From an uncultured beta proteobacterium (GTDB lineage Bacteria; Pseudomonadota; Gammaproteobacteria; Burkholderiales; Burkholderiaceae_C): a stretch of DNA of 64,000 nt. Both the position numbers and the translations under genes were made by a program. The notes under the pieces are model-generated. The model searched no databases. It had not been told where the DNA came from and saw only the letters and a program-made list of their open reading frames with translations. Of this stretch, positions 27,300 through 36,229 are shown one piece after another (the stretch's first letter is position 1; every line of letters begins with the position of its first letter). The stretch lies in assembly GCA_903938815.1 (NCBI GenBank), contig CAJAES010000066.1, positions 1-64,000 of the forward strand, read 5' to 3'.

Positions 27300-28769
27300 C
27301 TGCCAGGCGGCGGGCAGGACCAGCAGCAGCGCGGCAGCCAGCAGCGGCCACAATCCGCCGCGCGCGGCCCACCAGGCGAAGGGCGTGATGCCTTCGCGCC
27401 CCTGAACCGACGCGACCAGCACGCCGCGGCTGTGGGACGGCAATTGCGCGGTCACGCGCCCCCGGTGGTCGACCACGGCCGTGGCGCCGGTGTTGGTGGC
27501 CCGCACCATCGGGCGCTGCAGCTCCAGGCTGCGAGTGCGCGAGATGGCCAGGTGCTGCGGAACGGCCGAGGTGTCGCCGAACCAGCCGATGTTGCTGACG
27601 TTGGCCAGCACGGTGGGCGCGGCGGCGGGGTCGACGAAGCGCAGGGCGAGCTCCTCGCCGAACAGGTCCTCGTAGCAGATGTTCGGCGCCACGCGCTCGC
27701 GGCCGACCGTGAACGAGGGCGCCACCGCCGGGCCGCGGTTGAAATCGCCGAGCGGGATGTTCATCAGCTCGGTGAACCAGCGAAAGCCGGTGGGGATGAA
27801 CTCGCCGAAGGGCACCAGATGGTTCTTGTCGTAGCGGTAGGCCGGGCCCGCCGACAGGCCGACCACGGAGTTGGTGTAGCCCTGCCGGAAGTCGCCCAGC
27901 GGCACGCCCACGAGCGCCGCGCGGCCCGGCACGCTGAAACGCGCCTGCAGTTCGGCCCAGTACCCGGGCGCGAAATCCTGCAGCTGGTCGGGCAGCAGGG
28001 GCACGGCGGTCTCGGGGGCGATGACGAGGTCGGCCTCGGCGGTGACGAGCGCCCGCGCCACCCAGGCCAGCGTTTCGGGCATGCGCTCGATCGAGAATTT
28101 CTCGTCCTGGGCCACGTCGGGCTGCAAGAGCGCGAGGCTCAGCGTGCCGGTCGGGCGGGTGAACTCACCTGTCGGCAACAGCGCCAGCGCGAGCAGGAAG
28201 GCCGCAACGCCCGCCCGGGCGCGCCAGCCCGCCGCCAGCAGCACGGCCAGGGCCGCGACCACGGCGCCGACGCCGTACACGCCCACCCACGGCAGCAGCA
28301 CCGCCAGAGGCCCGTCGATCTGCGCGTAGCCGCTGGCCACCCAGGGGAAACCGGTGAAGAGAACGCCGCGTGCGAGTTCGGCGCCCAGCCACAGGCCGGC
28401 GAACAGCCCGGCATCAGGCAGGGCCCGACCCGTGCGCCAGCGGGCGTGCAGCCACAGCGCCAGCCCCATGTAGAGCGACAGCGCCGCCGCCAGCAGCGCG
28501 ACCGCGGCCACGGCCAGCGGCGCCGGCAGCCCGCCATAGCGGTGCAGGCTGACGAAGAGCCACCAGGTGCCCGCCGCCAGCCAACCGAAACCGAAGGCCC
28601 AGCCCAGCAGGGCCGCACGGCGCGGGCTGGCGCGCCCGGCCAGCGCCGCGAGCAGGGCCGTGGCCAGCAGCGGCAGCGCCCAGGCGCCTGTGTGGACGAA
28701 AGCCGGCGTCTGCAGCGCGCCCAGCACCGCCAGGCCGGCCGCCGCGGAGGCGGCGCGCAAGCGGCTCAA
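27285..28769 (-). CDS. lnt: apolipoprotein N-acyltransferase
   Basis: Adds the third acyl chain to outer-membrane lipoproteins; 494 residues. About six membrane helices occupy the first 210 residues and a nitrilase-like domain follows. The catalytic triad is seen as Glu in IAPETAVPLL, Lys in YDKNHLVPFGEF and Cys in APNICYEDLFG. I chose TTG 28769 because it overlaps the corC stop (TTGA) and follows GAGG; upstream ATG/GTG codons lie within corC. It is the second gene of a corC-lnt operon. Confidence 0.94.
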   Translation of the reverse strand: MSRLRAASAAAGLAVLGALQTPAFVHTGAWALPLLATALLAALAGRASPRRAALLGWAFGFGWLAAGTWWLFVSLHRYGGLPAPLAVAAVALLAAALSLYMGLALWLHARWRTGRALPDAGLFAGLWLGAELARGVLFTGFPWVASGYAQIDGPLAVLLPWVGVYGVGAVVAALAVLLAAGWRARAGVAAFLLALALLPTGEFTRPTGTLSLALLQPDVAQDEKFSIERMPETLAWVARALVTAEADLVIAPETAVPLLPDQLQDFAPGYWAELQARFSVPGRAALVGVPLGDFRQGYTNSVVGLSAGPAYRYDKNHLVPFGEFIPTGFRWFTELMNIPLGDFNRGPAVAPSFTVGRERVAPNICYEDLFGEELALRFVDPAAAPTVLANVSNIGWFGDTSAVPQHLAISRTRSLELQRPMVRATNTGATAVVDHRGRVTAQLPSHSRGVLVASVQGREGITPFAWWAARGGLWPLLAAALLLVLPAAWQSRWR

Positions 28770-29671
28770 CCGCCCTCGTCCTCGGCCACGCCGGCTTCGA
28801 CCGGGCGACGCGTGACGCGAAACCAACGCACCGCGCCGCCCCGCGTGAGCATCACCTGGAATCGCAGCGGCCCGCAGTCGACCACCTCGCCCCGGCGCGG
28901 TACGCGGCCGGACTCATGGGCCACGAGGCCGCCGATGGTGTCGAACTCGGCTTCGGAGAAATCGGTCGCGAAGGTGGAATTGACGTCTGCGATGGTGGTG
29001 TCGCCCGCCACGCGCTGGCTGCCGTCCGCCAGCGAGACGATGCCGCTGACGGCATCCTCGTCGTCGAACTCGTCCTCGATCTCGCCGACGATCTCCTCGA
29101 GAACGTCCTCGATCGTCACCAGCCCGGCCGTGTTGCCGAACTCGTCGATCGCGATGGCGAGATGGTTGCGGTTGGAGCGGAAATCGCGCAGCAGTTCGTT
29201 GAGGCCCTTGCTCTCGGGCACGAAGACCGCCGGTCGCAGCAGGGTGCGCAGGTTGAGTTCGGGCGCCCGCTGCAGCTTCAGCAGGTCCTTGGCCATCAGG
29301 ATTCCGATGACGTTGTCGCGCCGGTCCTCGAAGACCGGAAACCGGGAATGCCCGGTGTCGATGACCGCCCTCAGCAGGCGGTCGTAGGGCCAGTCGATGT
29401 CGAGCAGGTCCATGCGAGGGGCCGCCACCATCACGTCGCCGGCAGTCATGTCGGCCATGCGCAGCACGCCCTCGAGCATCAGGCGTGACTCGGGCTCGAT
29501 GAGTTCCCGGCTCTCGGCGTCGGCGAGCGTGCGGATCAGCTCTTCCTTGCTGTCCGGGCCGTGCGAGATGAACTCGATGATCCGCTCGAACAGGGAGCGC
29601 TTGTCCACGCGCCGCTCGTTCGGAGCCTGGGATCCGGGGCGCGGGGACCGATGAGGATGGGGGTCGGACAC
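28766..29671 (-). CDS. corC: CorC/HlyC family protein with two CBS domains
   Basis: Cytoplasmic protein of 301 residues. Two CBS domains (about 75-195, with PRMDLLDIDWP and GILMAKDLLKL) precede a C-terminal CorC_HlyC transporter-associated domain (from about 215, with NSTFATDFSEAEFDTIGGLVA). It is linked to magnesium/cobalt efflux and envelope stress. The GTG at 29671 was chosen because the protein then begins MSDPHPHRS as in related bacteria; no strong ribosome binding site is seen. The corC-lnt pairing is widespread. Confidence 0.92.
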   Translation of the reverse strand: MSDPHPHRSPRPGSQAPNERRVDKRSLFERIIEFISHGPDSKEELIRTLADAESRELIEPESRLMLEGVLRMADMTAGDVMVAAPRMDLLDIDWPYDRLLRAVIDTGHSRFPVFEDRRDNVIGILMAKDLLKLQRAPELNLRTLLRPAVFVPESKGLNELLRDFRSNRNHLAIAIDEFGNTAGLVTIEDVLEEIVGEIEDEFDDEDAVSGIVSLADGSQRVAGDTTIADVNSTFATDFSEAEFDTIGGLVAHESGRVPRRGEVVDCGPLRFQVMLTRGGAVRWFRVTRRPVEAGVAEDEGG

Positions 29672-29800
29672 TTGGGTGTCGGGCGGGCCTGTCGATGATC
29701 CAGAGCGAAGAATACCCCAGCCGCTTGACACGGCGGGGGGCTTGAACCACATTCACCGACCCTCATATCCGAGGGTCCCTTCGCTGTCGCACCAGAATCC

Positions 29801-30850
29801 ATGTCCCAAGGCCTCATCCCCGCCACGATCCTCACCGGCTTTCTCGGCTCCGGCAAGACCACGCTGCTCAAGCGCGTGCTCACCGAAGCGCACGGCCAGA
29901 AGATCGCCGTCATCGAGAACGAGTTCGGCGAGGAGAACATCGACAACGACATCCTCGTCGCCGACACGAACGAGCAGGTCATCCAGATGAGCAACGGCTG
30001 CGTCTGCTGCACGATCCGCGAGGATCTGCGCAGCACGCTGTCCGACCTGGCGGCCAAGCGGCGCAAGGGCGAACTGCACTTCGACCGCGTCGTGATCGAG
30101 ACCACTGGCCTCGCCGACCCCGGCCCGGTGGCGCAGACCTTCTTCATGGACGACGAGATCGCCGAGAGCTACCTGCTCGACTCGGTGCTGACCCTGGTGG
30201 ACGCCAAGCACGCCGACGCGCAGCTCGACACGCGCCAGGAAGCGCGGCGCCAGATCGGCTTCGCCGACCAGATCTTCATCAGCAAGACGGACATCACGGA
30301 CCCCGCGGTCGTGGACGCCCTGGCGCATCGCATCAAGCACATGAACCCCCGAGCGCCCCAGCAGCGGGTGCATTTCGGTGAAGTGCCGATCGCGAGCGTC
30401 TTCGACCTGAAGGGCTTCAACCTCAACGCCAAGCTCGACATCGACCCAGATTTCCTGAACGCGGACGGCGGCCATGCGCACCACGACCACGCGGACGGCG
30501 ACGACCACGTGCACGACGAGCACTGCGACCACCCGCACCACCATGCCCACGACGACGACGTGAAGTCCTTCGTCTTCCGCTCGGACAAGGCCTTCAACCC
30601 GGCCCGCCTGGAAGACTTCCTGGGCGCCATCGTCCAGGTCTACGGCCCCAAGATGCTCCGTTACAAGGGCGTGCTGCACATGAAGGGCAGCGACCGCAAG
30701 GTCATCTTCCAGGGCGTGCACCAGTTGATGGGCAGCGACCTGGGCCCGAAATGGGCTCCCGGAGAGAAGAAAGGCAGCAAGATGGTCTTCATCGGCATCG
30801 ACCTGCCCAAGGACGTGCTGCTGCAGGGACTGGAGCAGTGCCTCGTGTGA
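29801..30850 (+). CDS. CobW/COG0523 GTPase, metal chaperone type
   Basis: G3E-family GTPase of 349 residues. Walker A GFLGSGKTT is at residues 13-21, the metal-binding CVCC motif at 67-70 and the C-terminal CobW domain is complete. Between them lies a striking His/Asp cluster (about 225-252) with more than ten His residues, likely a metal-binding loop. Members insert or deliver zinc, or cobalt in cobalamin synthesis. No cobalamin synthesis genes are nearby, so a zinc or other metal chaperone role is more likely than CobW in the narrow sense. Confidence 0.93.
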   Translation: MSQGLIPATILTGFLGSGKTTLLKRVLTEAHGQKIAVIENEFGEENIDNDILVADTNEQVIQMSNGCVCCTIREDLRSTLSDLAAKRRKGELHFDRVVIETTGLADPGPVAQTFFMDDEIAESYLLDSVLTLVDAKHADAQLDTRQEARRQIGFADQIFISKTDITDPAVVDALAHRIKHMNPRAPQQRVHFGEVPIASVFDLKGFNLNAKLDIDPDFLNADGGHAHHDHADGDDHVHDEHCDHPHHHAHDDDVKSFVFRSDKAFNPARLEDFLGAIVQVYGPKMLRYKGVLHMKGSDRKVIFQGVHQLMGSDLGPKWAPGEKKGSKMVFIGIDLPKDVLLQGLEQCLV

Positions 30851-30878
30851 AGCCCTCCCGGTGTTGCCGGCGCGTGGC

Positions 30879-30884
30879 TACAAT
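30879..30884 (+). promoter_or_regulatory. possible -10 box for dksA
   Basis: TACAAT lies 76 bases before the TTG start of dksA in the 109-base gap after the CobW-type gene. No convincing -35 sequence was found at 17 bases, so this is only a candidate. Confidence 0.3.
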
Positions 30885-30959
30885 CCGCGCGCCGCGCGCA
30901 CCCGGGTGTGTTGAAATGACATCAGAACGCGCGCCCCAAGACGAGGCGAGGAGAAACCT

Positions 30960-31619
30960 TTGAGCAAGCCTACGGTCAAGCCCCCGGCCGCCAAGAAGAC
31001 CGCAGCGCCCGCCAAGGCCCCTGCGCCGCGTGCGCCCGGCAAGCCTGGCGCGCCCCCGATGCCCATGCCGGCACCGGGAAACCGCTTCATGGAGCGCTTT
31101 GCGCCTGCGGGGCCGACAACCACGTCCCAGAACGCCCCCGTGGAGTTCACGAAGGCCGCCGCCAAGGTGGACCCGAAGCTGGTCAACTCCTGGAAGACCA
31201 AGGCAGGTCGGGACCTGACCGAGCCCGAATTGCTCGCCATGCCCGACAGCGAGTACATGAACGACAAGCAGGTCGACTTCTTCCGCGCCCGCCTGCAGGC
31301 CCTGAAGGACGACCTGCTCTCGAACGCCGGCGAGACCACCGAGCACCTGCGCGAGGACACCTCCATCGTGCCGGACCCGGCCGACCGCGCCACGATCGAG
31401 GAAGAGCACGCCCTGGAACTGCGCACGCGGGACCGCGAGCGCAAGCTGCTGAAGAAGATCTCGCAGTCGCTCTCCAGGCTCGACAGCGGCGAGTACGGCT
31501 TCTGCGACGAGACCGGCGAACCCATCGGTCTGGCGCGTCTGCTGGCCCGCCCGACGGCGACGCTTTCTCTTGAAGCCCAGCAGCGCCGGGAGCTCAAGCA
31601 GAAGATGTTCGGCGACTGA
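30960..31619 (+). CDS. dksA: RNA polymerase-binding protein DksA, zinc-poor
   Basis: Binds the RNA polymerase secondary channel with ppGpp to control transcription; 219 residues. The coiled-coil with tip DPADRA is intact. The zinc finger is degenerate: of the four cysteines only Cys182 remains, while the other three positions are Thr185, Ser203 and Ala206. There is also an Ala/Pro/Lys-rich N-terminal extension of about 70 residues compared with the 151-residue E. coli protein. I use TTG 30960, 7 bases after AGGAG. Its TTGA overlaps a 15-codon frame that starts at ATG 30916. Confidence 0.94.
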   Translation: MSKPTVKPPAAKKTAAPAKAPAPRAPGKPGAPPMPMPAPGNRFMERFAPAGPTTTSQNAPVEFTKAAAKVDPKLVNSWKTKAGRDLTEPELLAMPDSEYMNDKQVDFFRARLQALKDDLLSNAGETTEHLREDTSIVPDPADRATIEEEHALELRTRDRERKLLKKISQSLSRLDSGEYGFCDETGEPIGLARLLARPTATLSLEAQQRRELKQKMFGD

Positions 31620-31642
31620 TCACCGCCAGCCGCCGCGCGCCG

Positions 31643-33427
31643 ATGAGCGACCCCAAGGACAACGAGAGCTTCTTCCGGAAGGTGGTGAGGTTCGTCGCGA
31701 ACCCCGCCACCGACTGGCACGAACTGAACTCGCGCCAGGACGGCGAAGTCCGGGAGGCCGAACTCGAGAAGTCCGAGCTGAAGGCGATGATCGAGCGGAA
31801 GCGGCGCAACGATTTCGTGCGCAAGCGCGAGTTCGACATGCTCCGCCGGGTCAGGCGCGACGGGCTTACGCCTGAGCAACTGGCCGCACTGGGCGGGTCG
31901 TCCCGCCTCGATGACTCCGAAGTCCGGGCCGCCGACAGCCAGACCGCGCGCCCGGGCGGCGGCGTCAAGGCGAAGATCGACGAGATCGAGCAGCAGATGG
32001 TGGGCGAGAACTTCCAGTCCTCCACCGCGCGCCGCTCCACCAGCTTCTTCGGCGCGGTCACCGAACCCGCGCCCCTGCTGCGCGACGCCATCGGGCGCCG
32101 CGACTCCCGCCCGGGTCGGCTGACAGGGCCGTCGCGGCTCCCCGACGAACAGGACGAATCCCTGCCGGCGCTGCCCCCGCTGCCCGACCTGGACAGGTCC
32201 CCGCCGGTGCTGCGCCCTCCGGCGCCGGCCGCCACGCCTGCGGTCATGGCGACAGGCCTGTCGCCGCTCGCGCCGCTGACGCTGGCGCCAGCGCCGCTGC
32301 CGACCGACGCCGGCAACGGGCTCGCCGTCGAGGTCAACGAAGTCGTGCACGACCCCGAGCTCGACGAGGCCGTGATCGCCTTCGCCAACGCCGATTTCGA
32401 GCAATGCGAGCAAGCGCTCACAAACCTCACCAGCCCCTCTGGCGAACGATCCCAGCACGCCGAGACCTGGCTGGTCCTGTTCGACCTGTTCCGCGCCATC
32501 GGTGCGCAGCAGCGCTTCGAGAGCCTGGCGCTGGAATACGCGCACCAGTTCGGCTGGTCGGCTCCCCAGTGGTATTCGCTGCCGCAACTGGTGGCCGATG
32601 CGTCCGCCGAGGACCGCCCGAACCAGGACCGAAGCGCGCGCATCACCGGCGAAATCGGTTGGGTGGCGCCGGAAGTCCTCGACATCGACGCCCTGGCGCG
32701 ACTGCGTTCGCAGACCCTGCAGATGCCGCTCCCCTGGATCTTCGACTGGGGCGGCCTGCGCGCCGTGGACACCGAGGCGGCGACGCAGTTGTCGGTGCTG
32801 TGCCGGATGTGGGCCATGCAGTCTCTCGAGATGCGGTGGGTTGGCGGCGAACGCCTCTTCACGGTCCTGCAGGAAGCCGCTCCCACCGGCGTGCGCGATG
32901 CCGACCCCGCCTTCTGGCTGGCTAGGCTGGACGCCCTGCGCCTGGCCAACCGAGTCGATCAGTTCGACGAGACGGCCATCGACTACTGCGTCACCTACGA
33001 AGTCTCACCGCCCTCCTGGGAGCCTGCGCGCTGCAGCGTGCACATCAGCGGGCAGAATCTGTCCACCCGGACACCGCCGCTGTCGGTGATGAGCGAGGTC
33101 TCCACCAGCTTCATGGAAACCGGGCTGGGCGAGTACGCCACGGTCGAGGTCGTCAGCGTCGAACTCTCGGGCCAGCTGATCGGCGACATCAACGAGACCC
33201 TGCGGCGGCTGACCGAGCAGCTGGGCGGCGCACCGATGGTGTCGGTGTCCTGCTCGCGCCTGATCCGCGTCGACTTTCTCGCGGCCGGCGATCTGCTGAA
33301 CTGGGTCCTTTCGCGCCGCAACGAGAACCGCACCGTGCAGTTCACCGAAGCGCACCGTCTGGTTGCGCTCTTCTTCACCGCGATGGGCATCAGCGAACAC
33401 GCGCAGATCCACATCCGAAAGGTCTGA
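31643..33427 (+). CDS. two-STAS-domain protein of unknown function
   Basis: Protein of 594 residues, not recognised beyond its domains. An N-terminal charged region (1-90) is followed by a Pro-rich linker (about 165-220). A first STAS-like segment lies around 355-425 ([12 protein letters not shown]) and a clear MlaB/anti-anti-sigma-type STAS domain at about 500-594. STAS domains mediate regulated protein contacts. It sits between dksA and hslVU with tight spacing (24 and 10 bases), suggesting co-transcription. A STAS protein at this spot seems to be a lineage trait, and its partner is unknown. Confidence 0.8.
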   Translation: MSDPKDNESFFRKVVRFVANPATDWHELNSRQDGEVREAELEKSELKAMIERKRRNDFVRKREFDMLRRVRRDGLTPEQLAALGGSSRLDDSEVRAADSQTARPGGGVKAKIDEIEQQMVGENFQSSTARRSTSFFGAVTEPAPLLRDAIGRRDSRPGRLTGPSRLPDEQDESLPALPPLPDLDRSPPVLRPPAPAATPAVMATGLSPLAPLTLAPAPLPTDAGNGLAVEVNEVVHDPELDEAVIAFANADFEQCEQALTNLTSPSGERSQHAETWLVLFDLFRAIGAQQRFESLALEYAHQFGWSAPQWYSLPQLVADASAEDRPNQDRSARITGEIGWVAPEVLDIDALARLRSQTLQMPLPWIFDWGGLRAVDTEAATQLSVLCRMWAMQSLEMRWVGGERLFTVLQEAAPTGVRDADPAFWLARLDALRLANRVDQFDETAIDYCVTYEVSPPSWEPARCSVHISGQNLSTRTPPLSVMSEVSTSFMETGLGEYATVEVVSVELSGQLIGDINETLRRLTEQLGGAPMVSVSCSRLIRVDFLAAGDLLNWVLSRRNENRTVQFTEAHRLVALFFTAMGISEHAQIHIRKV

Positions 33428-33437
33428 GGTCTCCCTG

Positions 33438-33974
33438 ATGGAAAGCTGGCACGGCACGACGATCCTGAGCGTGCGGCGCGGCAACCTCGTCGCGCTGGGC
33501 GGCGACGGGCAGGTCACGCTGGGCAACATCGTCGTCAAGTCCAGCGCGCGCAAGGTGCGCAAGCTGCACCGCGACCAGGTCCTGGCAGGTTTTGCCGGCG
33601 CGACCGCCGATGCCTTCACGCTGTTCGAGCGCTTCGAGGCCAAGCTCGAGAAGCACCAGGGGCACCTGGTGCGCGCAGCCATCGAGCTCACGAAGGACTG
33701 GCGCACCGACCGCGTGCTGCGCCGCCTGGAAGCCATGCTCGCGGTGGCCGACCGCACCGCGTCGCTCATCATCACGGGCAATGGCGACGTGCTCGAGCCC
33801 GAGCAGGGCATCGTCGCCATCGGCTCCGGCGGGCCCTACGCACAGGCCGCGGCCCGTGCGCTGCTGGAGCACACAGCGCTGACGCCCGAGCAGATCGTCA
33901 GGCAGTCGCTCACGATTGCCGGCGAGCTGTGCATCTACACGAACCTGAACCACACGATCGAGACCCTGGAATGA
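33438..33974 (+). CDS. hslV: ATP-dependent protease subunit HslV
   Basis: Peptidase of the HslVU (ClpYQ) proteasome-like complex; 178 residues. The catalytic Thr is Thr7 in [11 protein letters not shown], so a six-residue MESWHG leader must be removed, unlike E. coli where Thr is residue 2. A similar leader is known in other betaproteobacteria. The [16 protein letters not shown] region and the C-terminal GELCIYTN follow as expected. GAGG lies before ATG 33438. The stop overlaps the hslU start as ATGA. Confidence 0.96.
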   Translation: MESWHGTTILSVRRGNLVALGGDGQVTLGNIVVKSSARKVRKLHRDQVLAGFAGATADAFTLFERFEAKLEKHQGHLVRAAIELTKDWRTDRVLRRLEAMLAVADRTASLIITGNGDVLEPEQGIVAIGSGGPYAQAAARALLEHTALTPEQIVRQSLTIAGELCIYTNLNHTIETLE

Positions 33975-35305
33975 GCATGACGCCCCAGGAGATCGTCTCC
34001 GAGCTCGACCGCCACATCGTCGGCCAGAACGCCGCCAAGCGCGCCGTGGCCATCGCGCTGCGCAACCGCTGGCGGCGCCAGCACGTGGACGACAAGCTGC
34101 GTGGCGAGATCACGCCCAAGAACATCCTGATGATCGGGCCCACCGGCGTCGGAAAGACCGAGATCGCGCGCCGGCTCGCACGCCTGGCCGACGCGCCCTT
34201 CGTCAAGGTCGAGGCGACCAAGTTCACCGAGGTCGGCTATGTCGGCAAGGACGTCGACACCATCGTGCGCGACCTCGTGGAAGTGGCCGTGAAGCAGGAA
34301 CGCGACCGCCAGGTGCGCACCAAGCGCGCCCTCGCCGAGGACGCCGCCGAGGACCGCATCCTCGACGTGCTGGTGCCCCCGCCGCGCAACGCCCATGTCG
34401 GGTTCGAACCCGCCGCCGCCCTGCCGGACAACACTGCCAGGCAGGTGATGCGCAAGCGCCTGCGCGAAGGCACCCTGGCGGACAAGGAGATCGAGCTCGA
34501 GCTGGCCGAGTCGAGGCCGCAGCTCGAGATCACCGGCCCGCAGGGCATGGAGGAAATGGCAGAGCAGCTGAAGGGCATGTTCTCCCAGATGGGCGGCGCC
34601 CGGCGCAAGACGCGCAAGCTGAAGATCGGCGAAGCGCTGCCGCTGCTGGTGGAAGAGGAAGCGGGCAAGCTCGTCAACGAGGACGAGATCCGCGCGGCCG
34701 CGCTGGCGAACGCGGAAGGCAACGGCATCGTCTTCCTCGACGAGATCGACAAGGTGGCCAGCCGGAGCGACCACGGCGGCGCCGACGTCAGCCGCCAGGG
34801 CGTGCAGCGCGACCTTCTGCCGCTGGTCGAGGGCACGACCGTGAACACCAAGTACGGCATGGTCAAGACCGACCACATCCTGTTCATCGCGAGCGGCGCC
34901 TTCCACCTGGCCAAGCCCAGCGACCTGATCCCCGAACTGCAGGGGCGCTTCCCGATCCGGGTCGAGCTGTCGTCGCTGTCCGTGGACGACTTCGAGGCCA
35001 TCCTGAACAACACGCAGGCGAGCCTGATCAAGCAGTACCAGGCCCTGCTCGCGACAGAAGGCGTCACGCTGGAGATCGTGCCCGCCGCCATCCGCCGGCT
35101 GGCGCAGATCGCCTACGACGTGAACGAGCGCACCGAGAACATCGGCGCGCGCCGGTTGTCGACCGTGATGGAGCGGCTGCTGGACGAGATCAGTTTCGAC
35201 GCGCCCAACCGGGGCGGCCAGACCATCGTCATCGATGCCGCGCTGGTGGAGGAACGCCTGGGCGAACTCTCCAAGGACGAGGACCTGTCCCGCTACGTGC
35301 TGTAG
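33971..35305 (+). CDS. hslU: ATP-dependent protease ATPase subunit HslU
   Basis: AAA+ unfoldase partner of HslV; 444 residues. Walker [10 protein letters not shown], the pore loop GYVGKD, Walker B FLDEIDK and sensor/arginine regions are visible. A C-terminal domain ending in SRYVL supplies the docking tail, since the last residues of HslU insert into HslV. It overlaps hslV by 4 bases, as in most genomes. Confidence 0.97.
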   Translation: MSMTPQEIVSELDRHIVGQNAAKRAVAIALRNRWRRQHVDDKLRGEITPKNILMIGPTGVGKTEIARRLARLADAPFVKVEATKFTEVGYVGKDVDTIVRDLVEVAVKQERDRQVRTKRALAEDAAEDRILDVLVPPPRNAHVGFEPAAALPDNTARQVMRKRLREGTLADKEIELELAESRPQLEITGPQGMEEMAEQLKGMFSQMGGARRKTRKLKIGEALPLLVEEEAGKLVNEDEIRAAALANAEGNGIVFLDEIDKVASRSDHGGADVSRQGVQRDLLPLVEGTTVNTKYGMVKTDHILFIASGAFHLAKPSDLIPELQGRFPIRVELSSLSVDDFEAILNNTQASLIKQYQALLATEGVTLEIVPAAIRRLAQIAYDVNERTENIGARRLSTVMERLLDEISFDAPNRGGQTIVIDAALVEERLGELSKDEDLSRYVL

Positions 35306-35359
35306 CAGGACAGTGCGGGACTGCCGGGGCGGCACGGCCGCACCGGCATCGTCGCGCTC

Positions 35360-36139
35360 CTAGAGTGCCAGGCGGTGCGACTGCAGCGTCAGCAGGCCGT
35401 CGAAGATCAGTGAATCGACGGTCTCGAAGCTCAGTTCGGTGATGGGCGCGAGCTTCACCGCCGCACCCCCCGTCATGAACAGCAGCGGCTCGGCGCCGGT
35501 GCGCTTGACGAGCTTGCGGTGCTGGCGCTCGATGGCCCCGGCGATGGCGGACGAGCCGCCGCTCATCAGGGCGTCGCTCGTGTTGGTCGGGAAATCGACC
35601 ACCTCCCCGGTCGGCACCTTCAGGCCCGCGGTGCCGAGTTCGAGCGCCCGCAGCATCATGCCGAAGCCGGGCAGGATCAGGCCGCCCAGGAAATTCCCCT
35701 CGGCGTCGATGGCGTCCACCGTGACCGCGGTGCCCACCATCACGACCAGCGCCGGGCGAGGCGTGCCGCCGACACCCACCTCCGACAGCACGCGCTGGCG
35801 CGCGCCGATCAGCGAGACCCAGCGGTCGGCGCCCAGACGCGTGGGGTGGTCGTAGCCGTTGCGCACGCCGCCCTCGTGCAGGCTCGGCACCACCCAGCGC
35901 GGCTCGGTGTCCCAGAGCTCGAGCTGCTGCCCGACGCGGCGCCGCACGGCCTCGCCCGCGACATCGCAGCCGAGGATGCTGCCCGGCATGGGCAGGTCCT
36001 TCCAGGGCCCGTCGGCCAGATCGTCGATGGTTTCCAGGAACGCGGCACCCTGATGCAACAGGTGCGCGCCCGGGCGCGGGCCGGCATACAGCGCCCACTT
36101 GAGGCGCGTGTTGCCGATGTCTATGGCGAGAAAGGACAT
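35360..36139 (-). CDS. coaX: type III pantothenate kinase
   Basis: Phosphorylates pantothenate, the first step of CoA synthesis, in the ASKHA-fold CoaX form; 259 residues. The N-terminal ATP motif [13 protein letters not shown], the middle GADRW and the VGTAVTVDA motif are present. The ATG at 36139 follows a weak ribosome binding site. It diverges from icmF, so both starts flank the operator at 36193-36214. No birA is adjacent, though birA and coaX are often fused or adjacent in this group. Confidence 0.94.
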   Translation of the reverse strand: MSFLAIDIGNTRLKWALYAGPRPGAHLLHQGAAFLETIDDLADGPWKDLPMPGSILGCDVAGEAVRRRVGQQLELWDTEPRWVVPSLHEGGVRNGYDHPTRLGADRWVSLIGARQRVLSEVGVGGTPRPALVVMVGTAVTVDAIDAEGNFLGGLILPGFGMMLRALELGTAGLKVPTGEVVDFPTNTSDALMSGGSSAIAGAIERQHRKLVKRTGAEPLLFMTGGAAVKLAPITELSFETVDSLIFDGLLTLQSHRLAL

Positions 36140-36192
36140 CGGCCGATGGTATCCACGGTCGCGGCCGCCGACCATCGGTGGCATCATCCTCG

Positions 36193-36214
36193 ATTGACGT
36201 TTACGTCAACGTCA
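36193..36214. promoter_or_regulatory. icmF: putative LiuR operator upstream of icmF
   Basis: Its reverse complement contains GACGTTGACGTAAACGTCAA and matches the liuR operator (10704-10725) at 21 of 22 bases. It ends 15 bases before the icmF ATG and overlaps the region where a -10 hexamer or transcription start would lie. Its distance from coaX (36139) makes icmF the more likely target. Confidence 0.75.
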
Positions 36215-36229
36215 AGCAAGGAGCGCCGC

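Noticed and set aside
30916..30963. 15-codon leader frame before dksA as a separate gene
   Set aside because: Noted as a possible coupling element only; no ribosome binding site of its own is evident.
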